A stretch of 11,439 bases of DNA. Origin: Acidimangrovimonas sp. (lineage in GTDB: Bacteria; Pseudomonadota; Alphaproteobacteria; Rhodobacterales; Rhodobacteraceae). Below the pieces are notes generated by a model. It worked only from the letters and a program-made list of their open reading frames with translations, ran no database searches and was not told the origin of the DNA. Positions 1-8,002 of this stretch are shown in pieces. The stretch lies in contig JASBUM010000214.1 of the NCBI GenBank assembly GCA_030147905.1, forward strand, positions 1 through 11,439, given 5' to 3'. Every line of letters starts with the position of its first letter. Within the stretch, counting starts at the first letter, position 1. The translations under genes were made by a program, and so were the position numbers.

Positions 1-26
1 CCGCCGCCGCGGCTGCCAGAACGACC

Positions 27-1367
27 ATGCCGGGGCCGGGACCCGATCACGGCGGCCATGTCCAGGGACTGCGCGTCAACCTGCGCCCCTTCCTTCAGCA
101 ACTGCTTCAGGTCTTCTTCGTCGGCCTGACCATCGGCATGCAGCGTACGGTTCTGCCGGTCCTCGCCGAGACCCAGTTCGGCATCGCCCGCGGCTCGGTC
201 CTTGCGCTGCTGGCCTTTGTCATCAGCTTCGGCATCGTCAAGGGGGCGATGAACTTCGTCTCGGGGCGGCTGTCGGAACGGCTTGGCCGGCGGCGCGTGC
301 TGATCATGGGCTGGATCGCGGCGCTGCCGATCCCGGTGATGATCTGGCTGGCGCCCGATTGGGGCTGGATCGTCGCCGCGAACGTCCTTCTGGGCGTCAA
401 TCAGGGCTTCTGCTGGTCGATGACGGTGACCGCGAAGATGGACATCGTGAAGAAGGGCGAACGCGGGCTTGCGACCGGGCTCAACGAATTCGCGGGCTAT
501 GGCGGCGTCGCGCTTGCGGGCCTGTTCACCGGCTATCTCGCCAGCTATTTCGACCCACGCGCGAGCCTTGTGCTGTTCGGCGCCGTCGTGATTCTGGCGG
601 GGCTTGCCACGTCGCTCGCGGCCTTTACCGAAACCCTGCCCTTCGCGCGGGCCGAGGCCTTGCGGCGCCGGCCGGCGACCGCGGACGCGGCCTTGCCGGA
701 CGCCGTGCAGACCCGCCCCGAGACCACGCCTGCAACCGGGCCCCGGACGATGGGTACCGGCGCGGTCTTTGCACTGGTAAGCTGGCGCAATCCCAGCTTC
801 ATGGCCCTGTCGCAGGGCGGCTGCGTCGAAAAGTTCGTCGATGCGCTGATGTGGGCGCTGGTGCCGGTCTATCTCGTGGCACGCGGCGCCACCCTGATCG
901 AGATCGGCTGGATCACCGGCATATATGGCCTCGTATGGGGTGGCAGCCAGCTCTGGACCGGGCCCCTGTCCGACCGCATCGGGCGCAAGCCGCCAATCGT
1001 CGCGGGCTTCGTCATCGCCGGCGCGGGCGTCCTTGCGTTTCCGCAGCTTTCGGGCGCGACGGCCTGGGCCGCGGCGGCTGCGGTGACGGGGCTTGGCATG
1101 GCGCTTCTCTATCCGACCCTGATGGCGGCGGTTGGCGATCTGGCGCATCCGTCGTGGCGCGGCTCGGCCCTTGGCGTCTATCGTTTCTGGCGCGATCTCG
1201 GCTATGCGATCGGCGCACTTGCCATGGGGCTGATCGTAGATTGGGCGGGCGGGCTTGCCGCCGGCTTCTGGCTGGCCGGGTTGGCGATGATCGGCTCGGC
1301 GCTGTGGCTGGCGCTGGGATTGTCGGAAACCCACGGCCCGCGCACCACGCGTCCAAGGGACGGCTGA
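27..1367 (+). CDS. Major facilitator superfamily (MFS) transporter
   Basis: This is a polytopic inner-membrane transporter with two six-helix halves, probably proton-coupled; its substrate cannot be read from the sequence. The MFS motif A loop appears in both halves: residues 80-90 (GRLSERLGRRR), between helices 2 and 3, and residues 312-321 (GPLSDRIGRK) at the matching point of the second half. A hydrophilic Pro/Ala/Arg-rich linker at about 206-245 separates the halves. The segment GLNEFAGYGG near 151-160 fits the glycine-rich fifth helix of the family. The length of 446 residues is normal. The start is uncertain: the ATG at 27 has no clear Shine-Dalgarno sequence, and its frame stays open leftward to the window edge, so the gene may begin outside. 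The stop lies 248 bp before the Rieske gene on the same strand; co-transcription is possible but not shown. Confidence 0.85.
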   Translation: MPGPGPDHGGHVQGLRVNLRPFLQQLLQVFFVGLTIGMQRTVLPVLAETQFGIARGSVLALLAFVISFGIVKGAMNFVSGRLSERLGRRRVLIMGWIAALPIPVMIWLAPDWGWIVAANVLLGVNQGFCWSMTVTAKMDIVKKGERGLATGLNEFAGYGGVALAGLFTGYLASYFDPRASLVLFGAVVILAGLATSLAAFTETLPFARAEALRRRPATADAALPDAVQTRPETTPATGPRTMGTGAVFALVSWRNPSFMALSQGGCVEKFVDALMWALVPVYLVARGATLIEIGWITGIYGLVWGGSQLWTGPLSDRIGRKPPIVAGFVIAGAGVLAFPQLSGATAWAAAAAVTGLGMALLYPTLMAAVGDLAHPSWRGSALGVYRFWRDLGYAIGALAMGLIVDWAGGLAAGFWLAGLAMIGSALWLALGLSETHGPRTTRPRDG

Positions 1368-1602
1368 TGGCGGACACCGGGTAGAGGTCACCCGAAATGC
1401 CGCTGCCGCGAACAGCCCGCCGACCGGCGCCGCGACCACGCGACAGGCCGCGGGATCGCGCGATCGTGAAGCCGCCCGCGTTGACCTTCCCCCTGCTGGA
1501 AGTGCGATCCTGTGCGCATCGACAAGCCGCGCCGCGGGTTGCTCCCGCCTGTCGCGGCCGTCGTGGCCGTCGCGATCACGCAGGGAAACGCGCGCTTCTG
1601 GC

Positions 1603-1609
1603 GGAGGAG
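1603..1609 (+). promoter_or_regulatory. Ribosome binding site of the Rieske gene
   Basis: GGAGGAG is a near-perfect anti-16S match, 6 bp before the ATG at 1616. It fixes that start over the in-frame ATG at 1397. Confidence 0.8.
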
Positions 1610-1615
1610 CCCGCG

Positions 1616-2227
1616 ATGACGGATGACAACGACACGACCCCGGCCGAGGCCGCGCGGCCGGCGCCCGCGGGTTCGGGCGATACGCTGCGGGAAGACCCCG
1701 ACCGGCCCGACTCCTTGCGTCGCGACATTCTCTATTTTGCAGCCGCGGGAATGGCCACCGTCGCCGCCGGGGCCGCGCTCTGGCCAGTGATCGACAGCAT
1801 GAACCCGACGGCCGATGTCGTCGCGCTGTCGGTCATCGACGTCGATCTTTCGGCGATCGCGCCGGGCAGCCGGGTAACCGTCAAGTGGCACGGCAAGCCG
1901 ATCTTCATCGATCATCGCACGCCCAAGCGCATTGCCGAGGCGCGCGCCGACGATGACAATCCCGATCTGATCGACCCGGCCACCGATGCCCAACGCGCAC
2001 AGCGCGCCCCGTGGCTGGTTCAGATCGGCATCTGCACCCATCTCGGATGCGTGCCGCTGGGCCAGCACGCCAATGATCCGCGCGGCCGCTGGGACGGCTG
2101 GTTCTGTCCCTGTCACGGCTCCCAATACGATACCGCGGGGCGGATACGGAAAGGTCCGGCGCCGCGCAACCTGGATCTGCCGCCCTATCGCTATCGCTCG
2201 GACACGATCCTGACCATCGGCACCTGA
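1616..2227 (+). CDS. petA: Rieske iron-sulfur subunit of ubiquinol-cytochrome c reductase (stand-alone gene)
   Basis: This 203-residue protein is the 2Fe-2S subunit of the bc1 complex, which takes an electron from ubiquinol at the Qo site and passes it to cytochrome c1 on the periplasmic side. The N-terminal anchor carries a twin-arginine-like start (R35-R36-D) and a helix at about 38-61. Cluster box I is C140-THLG-C145 and box II is C164-P-C166-H167-G-S169. By family analogy C140, H142, C164 and H167 bind the cluster, and C145 and C166 form the disulfide. S169 and Y171, which raise the redox potential, are present, as is the GPAP turn (180-183). It aligns well with Rhodobacter-type PetA but is shorter between the anchor and box I. 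The ATG at 1616 is chosen because GGAGGAG lies 6 bp upstream; the frame is open back to 1397, but that part resembles nothing. No petB or petC follows; the next gene is convergent. Confidence 0.95.
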   Translation: MTDDNDTTPAEAARPAPAGSGDTLREDPDRPDSLRRDILYFAAAGMATVAAGAALWPVIDSMNPTADVVALSVIDVDLSAIAPGSRVTVKWHGKPIFIDHRTPKRIAEARADDDNPDLIDPATDAQRAQRAPWLVQIGICTHLGCVPLGQHANDPRGRWDGWFCPCHGSQYDTAGRIRKGPAPRNLDLPPYRYRSDTILTIGT

Positions 2228-2267
2228 CCACCGACGGGCGGGGCGCATGGACAGGGCCGGAGGGGGC

Positions 2268-2285
2268 AGGCCCAGGGGGCCTTTT
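2268..2285 (+). terminator. Candidate intrinsic terminator after the Rieske gene
   Basis: AGGCCC (2268-2273) and GGGCCT (2277-2282) form a perfect 6-bp GC-rich stem with a 3-base loop, and a TTTT run (2282-2285) overlaps the end of the stem. It sits 41 bp after the Rieske stop, as expected for a Rho-independent terminator. The short T-run makes it moderate in strength. Nearby, CGGTGC (2301-2306) and GCACCG (2321-2326) form a second hairpin that could act for the convergent cyo transcript, although no T-run follows it on the minus strand. Confidence 0.5.
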
Positions 2286-2365
2286 AGATCCCTTCAGCCA
2301 CGGTGCGGCGACCCCGCGGGGCACCGCGACGCGCAGCCCGGCGCGTGGTCCGGCACGCGGTCCGG

Positions 2366-2797
2366 TCAGCCGCCGACACCGATTGCGTTCGACGGCATCG
2401 GCAGCATGTTGAAATTGAGATTGTACATCACCCAGATCGACCCGGCGATCGCGATCACCACCAGAACGACGGTGAAGATCGCCGCGAGGAAGTTCCAGCC
2501 CCCTTCGGAGCGGGTGTTGAGATGCAGGAAATAGACCATATGCACGAGGATCTGCGTCAGCCCCAGCCCAAGGATCAGGATCGCAGTGGCAAGCGGCCCC
2601 ACCGCGTGCGAGGCCACCAGCCAGAACGGAATGGCGGTCAGCACCACCGACAGCAGGAAGCCGGTGACATAGCCGCGGAACGTCCCATGCGCGCCGAAAT
2701 CGTCGTGATGGGACCCTTCGCCATGTGTCCCGTGCCCGTCACTTCCGTGCCCGTTGCTGCCATGGACGCCACCCTGCCGCATCGTCTCGCCGCTCAT
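2366..2797 (-). CDS. cyoD: Cytochrome bo3 ubiquinol oxidase subunit IV
   Basis: This 143-residue protein is the small subunit IV of the bo3 quinol oxidase, which in E. coli helps assemble the CuB site. Three hydrophobic helices lie at about 43-63, 68-92 and 102-126. Hallmarks shared with E. coli CyoD are YVTGFLLS (43-50), the run ending VHMVYFLHLNT (85-95), the GWN near 100-102 and the SIWVMYNLNFN (120-130) end. It is longer than the E. coli protein (about 109 residues) because of a hydrophilic N-terminus with seven histidines among the first 40 residues, mostly as Gly-His repeats, plus a short C-terminal extension. The start ATG at 2797 overlaps the cyoC stop in a 4-base ATGA, suggesting translational coupling. 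GGGGA lies about 7 bp upstream. It is the last cyo gene visible; no cyoE follows. Confidence 0.95.
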   Translation of the reverse strand: MSGETMRQGGVHGSNGHGSDGHGTHGEGSHHDDFGAHGTFRGYVTGFLLSVVLTAIPFWLVASHAVGPLATAILILGLGLTQILVHMVYFLHLNTRSEGGWNFLAAIFTVVLVVIAIAGSIWVMYNLNFNMLPMPSNAIGVGG

Positions 2798-3417
2798 TGC
2801 ACCATCCCCAGCAGGTAGACCACGGTGAAGACGCCGATCCAGATGACGTCGAGGAAATGCCAGAACATCGACAGGCACATCAGCCGCCGGCGGTTGTCCG
2901 CGATAAGCCCCTTGCGCGATACCTGAACCATCAGGGTGAACATCCAGATGATGCCGATGGTGACATGGGTGCCGTGGGTGCCGACGAGGGTGAAGAAGGC
3001 CGACAGGAAGGCGCTGCGTCCGGGGCCCGCCCCCTCGGCCAGCATCAGCGAGAATTCGTGCAGCTCCAGCGTCACGAAGGCGATGCCGAACAGCGCCGTG
3101 ACCAGAAGCCAGGCCAGGGTCGCGCCCTTGCGGCCCTGCGCCATTGTCAGCATGGCGAAGCCGTAGGTGATCGACGAGAACAGCAGCATCGCGGTGTTCG
3201 CCGCCAGAAGCGTGAGATCGAACAGCTCCTTCGGCCCCGGCCCGCCGGCATAGCGATGGCCAAGCACGGCGAAGGTCGCGAAGAGCATCGCGAAGATGAG
3301 CGTGTCGCTCATGATGTAGATCCAGAAGCCGAGCATCGTGCCCGCGCCTTCGGAATGGTCATGCTCCTCGGCCAGGTAGAAGGTGCCGGCGTCGCCGGTC
3401 GCGGTCTCTGTGCTCAT
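2794..3417 (-). CDS. cyoC: Cytochrome bo3 ubiquinol oxidase subunit III
   Basis: This 207-residue integral membrane protein is subunit III of the haem-copper oxidase, which supports the stability of the complex and proton uptake by subunit I. Five membrane segments can be seen, at about 27-52, 67-91, 99-123, 137-165 and 184-205, matching the five-helix CyoC form (E. coli, 204 residues) rather than the seven-helix cytochrome c oxidase form. Family motifs include [13 protein letters not shown] (30-42), E118 and H120 in [15 protein letters not shown] (145-152) and [10 protein letters not shown] (185-194). The soluble N-terminus is acidic. It overlaps cyoB upstream and cyoD downstream by 4-base ATGA junctions. 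A purine-rich GAGGGGG sequence lies about 7 bp before the ATG, inside the end of cyoB. Confidence 0.96.
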   Translation of the reverse strand: MSTETATGDAGTFYLAEEHDHSEGAGTMLGFWIYIMSDTLIFAMLFATFAVLGHRYAGGPGPKELFDLTLLAANTAMLLFSSITYGFAMLTMAQGRKGATLAWLLVTALFGIAFVTLELHEFSLMLAEGAGPGRSAFLSAFFTLVGTHGTHVTIGIIWMFTLMVQVSRKGLIADNRRRLMCLSMFWHFLDVIWIGVFTVVYLLGMVQ

Positions 3418-5432
3418 GCGGTCGCCCCCTCGCCAAGCAGGCGGCTGCGGTCATTTTCGGTCCGGGCCACCTCCTGTTCGGGGATGTGGAAGCTGCGATC
3501 ATAATTGAACGAATGGCCGATCACAGTGGCGAACAGCGCCAGCCCGCCAAGGATCACCAGCCACCAGATCTGCCAGACGAGCGCAAAGCCGAAGACGGTC
3601 GACAGCGCCCCCAGCACGACGCCGGTGGCGGTGTTCTTCGGCATGTGGATCGGGTGAAATCCTGCCTGCGGCCTGACATAGCCGCGCCGCTTCATGTCGT
3701 GCCAGGCGTCGATCTCGTGCACAACCGGGGTGAAGGCGAAATTGTAGGGCGGCGCGGGCGAGGCGGTGGACCATTCGAGGGTGCGCCCGTCCCACGGATC
3801 GCCGGTGGTGTCGCGCAGTTTCTCGCGGTCGCGAATCGAGACGTAGAACTGCATGAACATGCAGGCGATGCCGATGGCGATCAGCAGGGCGCCGAAGGCC
3901 GCGATGACGAACCAGATCCGCGTGGCCGGATCGGCGATGTGCTGCAGCCGTCGCGTCACCCCCATCAGCCCCAGGACATAAAGCGGCATGAAGGCGAAAT
4001 AGAACCCGATCACCCAGAACCAGAAGGCGCGCACGCCCCAGGTCCGCTCCAGCACGAAGCCGGTCATCTTCGGCCACCAGTAGTTGATCCCCGCGAACAT
4101 GCCGAACAGCACGCCCCCGATGATGACATTGTGGAAATGCGCCACCAGGAACAGCGAGTTGTGCAGCACGAAATCGGCCGGCGGCACCGCCAGCATCACC
4201 CCGGTCATGCCGCCGATGACGAAGGTCAGCATGAAGGCCACGGTCCACATCATCGGCAACTCGTAGCGGATGCGGCCGCGATACATGGTGAACAGCCAGT
4301 TGAAGATCTTCGCCCCCGTCGGGATCGAGATGATCATCGTGGTGATCGCGAAGAAGGAATTGACGCTGGCGCCCGCCCCCATGGTGAAGAAGTGATGGAG
4401 CCACACCAGATACGCGAGGATGGTGATGACGATGGTGGCGTAGACCATCGACGTATAGCCGAACAGGCGCTTGGCCGAGAATGTCGCGACCACTTCCGAA
4501 AAGACGCCAAAGGCCGGCAGGATCAGGATGTAGACCTCCGGGTGGCCCCAGATCCAGATCAGGTTGACATACATCATCACGTCGCCGCCCGCCGCGTTGG
4601 TGAAGAAATGCATCCCCAGAAGCCGGTCGAGCGCCAGTAGTGCCAGAACCGCCGTAAGCACCGGGAAGGCCGCGACGATCAGCACGTTGGTGCACAGCGC
4701 CGTCCAGGTGAAGACCGGCATCTTCATCATCGTCATGCCGGGCGCGCGCATCTTGATGATGGTTACGATGAAATTGATCCCCGACAGCAAGGTACCGACC
4801 CCGGCGATCTGCAACCCCCATATGTAATAGTCGACGCCCACGTCGGGGCTTTGCCTGATCCCGGAAAGTGGCGGCATCGCCAGCCACCCCGCGCGTGAGT
4901 AGTTGCCGATGAACAGCGACAGCATGGTGATCACGACGCCCGAAGCGGTCAGCCAGAAGCTGGCGTTGTTGAGATAGGGAAAGGCCACGTCCCGTGCCCC
5001 GATCTGCAGCGGCACCACGACGTTCATCAGCCCCACCACCATCGGCATCGCGACGAAGAAGATCATGATGACCCCGTGGGCGCTGAAGATCTGGTCGAAA
5101 TGATCGGGGGGCAGATAGCCCTCGTTGCCCGGCCCGACCGCCAGCGCCTGCTGCAGGCGCATCATGATCGCGTCGGAAAAGCCGCGCACCAGCATCACGA
5201 AGGCGAGGACGAAATACATGATCCCGATCTTCTTGTGATCGACCGAGGTGAACCAGTCGTGCCAGAGCGTGCCCCACAGACGGTAGCGGGTGATCGCGAC
5301 CAGAAGCGCCAAGCCGGCGATGACCACGAAGAAGAAGGTCACGACCACGATGGTCTCGTGCAGCGGCAGCGCCTTAAGCGAAAGCCGGCCGAAGATCGGG
5401 CTGTAGGTCTGGTCGGCGAAGGGTTGCTGCAT
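3414..5432 (-). CDS. cyoB: Cytochrome bo3 ubiquinol oxidase subunit I
   Basis: This is the catalytic subunit (672 residues), which reduces oxygen to water with electrons from ubiquinol and pumps protons. Comparison with E. coli CyoB identifies the quinol-site residues R83, D87, H111 and Q114; low-spin haem ligands H119 and H434; high-spin haem ligand H432; CuB ligands H297, H346 and H347, with the Y301 cross-link partner; D-channel residues N137 and D148 with E299; and K-channel K375. About 15 hydrophobic segments and a C-terminal CyoB-type domain ([24 protein letters not shown]) match the quinol oxidase branch. A GTG at 5441 is an alternative start three codons earlier. I prefer the ATG because the sense-strand AAGGTGA lies 5 bp before it and includes that GTG. 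The gene begins 24 bp after the cyoA stop. Confidence 0.97.
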   Translation of the reverse strand: MQQPFADQTYSPIFGRLSLKALPLHETIVVVTFFFVVIAGLALLVAITRYRLWGTLWHDWFTSVDHKKIGIMYFVLAFVMLVRGFSDAIMMRLQQALAVGPGNEGYLPPDHFDQIFSAHGVIMIFFVAMPMVVGLMNVVVPLQIGARDVAFPYLNNASFWLTASGVVITMLSLFIGNYSRAGWLAMPPLSGIRQSPDVGVDYYIWGLQIAGVGTLLSGINFIVTIIKMRAPGMTMMKMPVFTWTALCTNVLIVAAFPVLTAVLALLALDRLLGMHFFTNAAGGDVMMYVNLIWIWGHPEVYILILPAFGVFSEVVATFSAKRLFGYTSMVYATIVITILAYLVWLHHFFTMGAGASVNSFFAITTMIISIPTGAKIFNWLFTMYRGRIRYELPMMWTVAFMLTFVIGGMTGVMLAVPPADFVLHNSLFLVAHFHNVIIGGVLFGMFAGINYWWPKMTGFVLERTWGVRAFWFWVIGFYFAFMPLYVLGLMGVTRRLQHIADPATRIWFVIAAFGALLIAIGIACMFMQFYVSIRDREKLRDTTGDPWDGRTLEWSTASPAPPYNFAFTPVVHEIDAWHDMKRRGYVRPQAGFHPIHMPKNTATGVVLGALSTVFGFALVWQIWWLVILGGLALFATVIGHSFNYDRSFHIPEQEVARTENDRSRLLGEGATA

Positions 5433-5437
5433 CGTCG

Positions 5438-5444
5438 TCACCTT
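5438..5444 (-). promoter_or_regulatory. Ribosome binding site of cyoB
   Basis: The minus strand reads AAGGTGA here, a 7-base match to the 16S 3' end, 5 bp before the ATG at 5432. The match uses up the alternative GTG codon at 5441, so it argues for the ATG start. Confidence 0.6.
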
Positions 5445-5456
5445 GGCTTGCGCTGC

Positions 5457-6467
5457 TCAATTTCCTGCCCCGGCACCGGCCTGAGCCGCTCCGCCACCGG
5501 TCGCCTTCGTTCCGGCGCCGGCGGCCCCGCTTCCGGCGGGCGGCGGGTGACCCTGTCCGGCCGCGGCGGCCATCTGCGCGCGCAGGCAGGGCGCACCCGG
5601 CGCCACGCAGCGGTTCACCGCCCGTTCGAACAGGCCCTTCTCGATCGTTCCGAAATAGCGCACCGGGTCGGACACGCTGGGCGTTTCGAGGCGAATATAT
5701 TCGGCGCGGTCGAGCCGGCCCTTGTCCGCCCGCGCACGATCGAGCCAGTTTCCGAAATCAGCCGGCGACATCGCGAGGAAACGGAAATCCATCTTGGCGA
5801 ATCCCAGACCGCTGAGATTGGCCGAGAAGCCGCGGTAATTGCCGGCCCTGTTGGCGATCGCATGCAGCGTCGTCTGCATTCCCGGCATGGTGTAGATCTG
5901 TCCCGCAATGGCCGGCACGAAGAATGAGTTCATCATGTTCTGCGAGGTCAGCGAAAACCGGATGGGCCGGTCGATCGGCGCCGCCATCTGGTTGAGCGAG
6001 GCGATCCCGTATTGCGGATATATGAACAGCCATTTCCAGTCCATCGACACGACCTGGATATCCAGAGGTTCGGTGCCGGTGGGCACGGGGCGGCTGGCGT
6101 CGATGCGGTCGAGCGGACGGTAGGGGTCGAGCAGATGCGTCCCGCTCCATGTCACCGCGCCGAGAAAGATGATGATCAGCAGCGGCGCCGCCCAGATCAC
6201 CAGTTCGAGCGAGGTCGAATGGTGCCAGTCCGGGTCGTATTCGGCCTTCTTGTTGGAGGCGCGGTAGTGCCATGCGAACCAGACCGTCAGCACCATCACC
6301 GGCACGATGATGATCAGCATCAGCACGGTCGAGACGATGATCAGGTCGCGCTGCTGGATGGCGACGTCCCCCGCGGGGTTGAGCACCACCGCGTTGCAGC
6401 CGCCCAGGGCAATCGGCAGGATCAGGCCGGCGGCCCGCCGCGCCGAACGTCGCGTGAAATGCTGCAC
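5457..6467 (-). CDS. cyoA: Cytochrome bo3 ubiquinol oxidase subunit II (lipoprotein)
   Basis: This 336-residue protein is subunit II of the quinol oxidase, with a cupredoxin-like periplasmic domain. A lipoprotein signal ends in a lipobox, ALGGC, with the acylated cysteine at residue 24. Two membrane helices follow, at about 41-66 and 87-108, then the soluble domain with MDWKWLFIYP (142-151) and NSFFVP (180-185). The Cys and His ligands of a CuA centre are missing: the region that would hold them reads SANLSGLGFAKM (215-226). That marks quinol rather than cytochrome c as the donor. The C-terminal 40 or so residues are a Gly/Ala/Pro-rich tail after C287 and C294. The start is a GTG chosen for its Shine-Dalgarno sequence and a normal 23-residue signal; ATGs at 6527 and 6560 would give unusually long signals. 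It is the first gene of cyoABCD. Confidence 0.93.
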   Translation of the reverse strand: MQHFTRRSARRAAGLILPIALGGCNAVVLNPAGDVAIQQRDLIIVSTVLMLIIIVPVMVLTVWFAWHYRASNKKAEYDPDWHHSTSLELVIWAAPLLIIIFLGAVTWSGTHLLDPYRPLDRIDASRPVPTGTEPLDIQVVSMDWKWLFIYPQYGIASLNQMAAPIDRPIRFSLTSQNMMNSFFVPAIAGQIYTMPGMQTTLHAIANRAGNYRGFSANLSGLGFAKMDFRFLAMSPADFGNWLDRARADKGRLDRAEYIRLETPSVSDPVRYFGTIEKGLFERAVNRCVAPGAPCLRAQMAAAAGQGHPPPAGSGAAGAGTKATGGGAAQAGAGAGN

Positions 6468-6473
6468 GTCGCG

Positions 6474-6482
6474 CCTTCCCTC
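6474..6482 (-). promoter_or_regulatory. Ribosome binding site supporting the GTG start of cyoA
   Basis: The minus strand reads GAGGGAAGG, ending 6 bp before the GTG at 6467. It is the best purine-rich site near any of the candidate cyoA starts and yields a compact lipoprotein signal peptide. Confidence 0.5.
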
Positions 6483-6560
6483 GTTACTCACGTCCGCGGT
6501 TCCGCGGCGCGCCGTCCGGTCACGCATACGAATGCCATGCGTGACGGGAGCCTGCCACAA

Positions 6561-6618
6561 ATTCGCAAGCGATCCTGCAAGTCTAGCGCGAGTAATGAAA
6601 AAATAAAAGCTTGCGAGT
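6561..6618. repeat. Inverted repeat flanking the A-rich cyoA upstream core
   Basis: ATTCGCAAGC (6561-6570) is matched in inverse by GCTTGCGAGT (6609-6618) at 9 of 10 positions, including a perfect 8-bp core, TCGCAAGC / GCTTGCGA. The 38-bp spacer is A/T-rich. The arms could be paired binding sites for a regulator of the divergent genes. Chance cannot be excluded. Confidence 0.4.
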
Positions 6619-6670
6619 CACGTTTTGTTGGACCACGCTCTGTAACGGCCACCAATCGGGATGCTGAATC

Positions 6671-8002
6671 ATGTCGTCAGCGATTGCACCCGCCTCGGGG
6701 TCCGGCGCCGAAAGGCCGGGGCCGCCGGCTTCGTCCGGGGCAGATCACGAAATACCGCCGGGCGAGATCGCCATCGGCGTGATTCTCGGCCGGACATCAG
6801 AATTCTTCGATTATTTCGTCTATGCGATCGCCGCGGTTCTGGTCTTTCCGAAACTCGTCTTTCCCTATGCCGATCCGCTGACGGCGATGCTCTATTCCTT
6901 CGCGATTTTCGCGCTGGCCTTCATCGCGCGGCCGATCGGTTCGGTCATCTTCATGGCCATCGACCGCCGCCACGGCCGCAGCACAAAGCTGACGGTCGCG
7001 CTGGTACTGCTGGGCACCATGACGGTGGTGATGGGCTTTCTGCCCGGCTATGATCAGGTCGGGGTGCTGTCGGTACTGATCCTGTCGCTGGCCCGCATCG
7101 GGCAGGGGCTGGCGCTTGGCGGCGTCTGGGACGGGCTCGCATCGCTTCTGTCGCTGAACGCGCCGGCCAATCGCCGCGGCTGGTACGCGATGATCCCGCA
7201 GCTTGGCGCGCCGCTGGGGCTGATCGTCGCCAGCCTGCTGTTCGCCTATTTCCGCGCCAAGCTGTCGAACGAGGATTTCTTCGCCTGGGGCTGGCGCTAT
7301 CCGTTCTTCGTCGCCTTCGCGATCAACGTCGTTGCGTTGTTCGCGCGGCTGCGGATGATCTCCACCCCGCAATTCGAACGTCTGTTCAGGAACCGCGACC
7401 TGCAACCGTCACCGGTGATCGCGACCGCGCGGGTCGAGGGGCGCAACATCCTGCTCGGGGCCTTCGCACCGCTGGCGAGCTTCGCGATGTTCCACATGGT
7501 GACCGTGTTCCCGCTGTCCTGGGTGGTGCTGGAGACGCCCGATTCGCCGACGCGCTTCCTGGTCTTCGAAAGCGTCGCCGCGGCGCTGGGGGTGGGGGCG
7601 ATCGTGGCCTCGGGGCTTCTGGCCGATCGCTATGGCCGCCGCATCCTGCTGAGCGTCTCGGCCGGGGCGATCGCCGCGTTTTCGGGTTTTGCGCCGCAGA
7701 TGCTTTCGGGCGGCGAGATCGGCGAGATCGCCTATGTCGTCATCGGCTTCCTGCTTCTGGGTCTGGCCTTCGGGCAGTCCTCGGGGGTGGTGGCGTCGAA
7801 TTTCGATGGCCACCGGCGCTATACCAGCTCGGCCCTGACCTCCGATATCGCGTGGCTGATCGGGGCGGGCTTCGCGCCCTTCGTGGCGCTGTTCCTGGCC
7901 ACGCGCTTCGGGCTGCCTGCGGCGGGGGGCTACCTGCTGTCCGGCGCGGTGGTGACGCTGGTCGCGCTGGCGCTGAACCAGACGCTGGCGGGGCGAAACT
8001 GA
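6671..8002 (+). CDS. MFS transporter resembling the metabolite:H+ symporter (MHS) family
   Basis: This 443-residue membrane transporter resembles the ProP/ShiA-like MHS branch, which moves small carboxylates or osmolytes with protons; the substrate is unknown. Branch-like segments, in order, are SEFFDYFVY (43-51), ARPIGSVIF (86-94) followed by DRRHGRS (98-104), RIGQGLALGG (142-151), the RRGWYAMIPQLGAPLG segment (168-183), and FAWGWRYPFF (204-213) before STPQF (231-235). A second motif A, GLLADRYGRR, opens the second half. The usual GGEWGG signature is GGVWDG (150-155), so the acidic residue is absent from its usual place. The first 28 residues are Ala/Gly/Ser/Pro-rich and probably cytosolic. 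Only a weak GGGA (6658-6661) precedes the ATG. It diverges from cyoA, so shared control is possible, although a role in respiration is not shown. Confidence 0.9.
   Translation: MSSAIAPASGSGAERPGPPASSGADHEIPPGEIAIGVILGRTSEFFDYFVYAIAAVLVFPKLVFPYADPLTAMLYSFAIFALAFIARPIGSVIFMAIDRRHGRSTKLTVALVLLGTMTVVMGFLPGYDQVGVLSVLILSLARIGQGLALGGVWDGLASLLSLNAPANRRGWYAMIPQLGAPLGLIVASLLFAYFRAKLSNEDFFAWGWRYPFFVAFAINVVALFARLRMISTPQFERLFRNRDLQPSPVIATARVEGRNILLGAFAPLASFAMFHMVTVFPLSWVVLETPDSPTRFLVFESVAAALGVGAIVASGLLADRYGRRILLSVSAGAIAAFSGFAPQMLSGGEIGEIAYVVIGFLLLGLAFGQSSGVVASNFDGHRRYTSSALTSDIAWLIGAGFAPFVALFLATRFGLPAAGGYLLSGAVVTLVALALNQTLAGRN

Larger units (their letters stand above)
6468..6670. promoter_or_regulatory. 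Divergent promoter region between cyoA and the MHS-like transporter
   Basis: About 200 bp separate the two divergent starts. The stretch at roughly 6585-6630 is clearly richer in A and T than the coding DNA around it (including an A-rich run near 6597-6608), as expected for promoters. I could not pick convincing -35 and -10 pairs for either direction. An inverted repeat, listed separately, flanks the A-rich core. If the cyoA start is really at 6527 or 6560, the region shrinks accordingly. Confidence 0.45.

Noticed and set aside
1367..1384. Five-codon frame overlapping the stop of the first MFS gene (TGATG)
   Set aside because: It ends after five codons and has no sign of being a leader peptide or regulatory frame.
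1481..1508. TTGACC followed 16 bp later by TGCGAT as a promoter for the Rieske gene
   Set aside because: The -35 is good, but the -10 matches only three of six positions, which is too weak to annotate in GC-rich DNA.
1397..1615. N-terminal extension of the Rieske protein from an ATG at 1397
   Set aside because: The extra 73 residues are Arg/Pro-rich and unlike any Rieske N-terminus, while ATG 1616 has an excellent Shine-Dalgarno and gives a normal-length protein.
1388..2248. Minus-strand frame opposite the Rieske gene
   Set aside because: It covers the Rieske gene in antisense and has only GC-driven Arg/Gly-rich content; no ribosome binding site or domain was seen.
3486..4640. Long open frame on the plus strand opposite cyoB (384 codons), and another long minus-strand frame at 3499-5277
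   Set aside because: Both are products of high GC content across from or beside cyoB. Their translations are rich in His, Arg, Asp and Gln without family motifs, while cyoB itself matches E. coli CyoB residue by residue.
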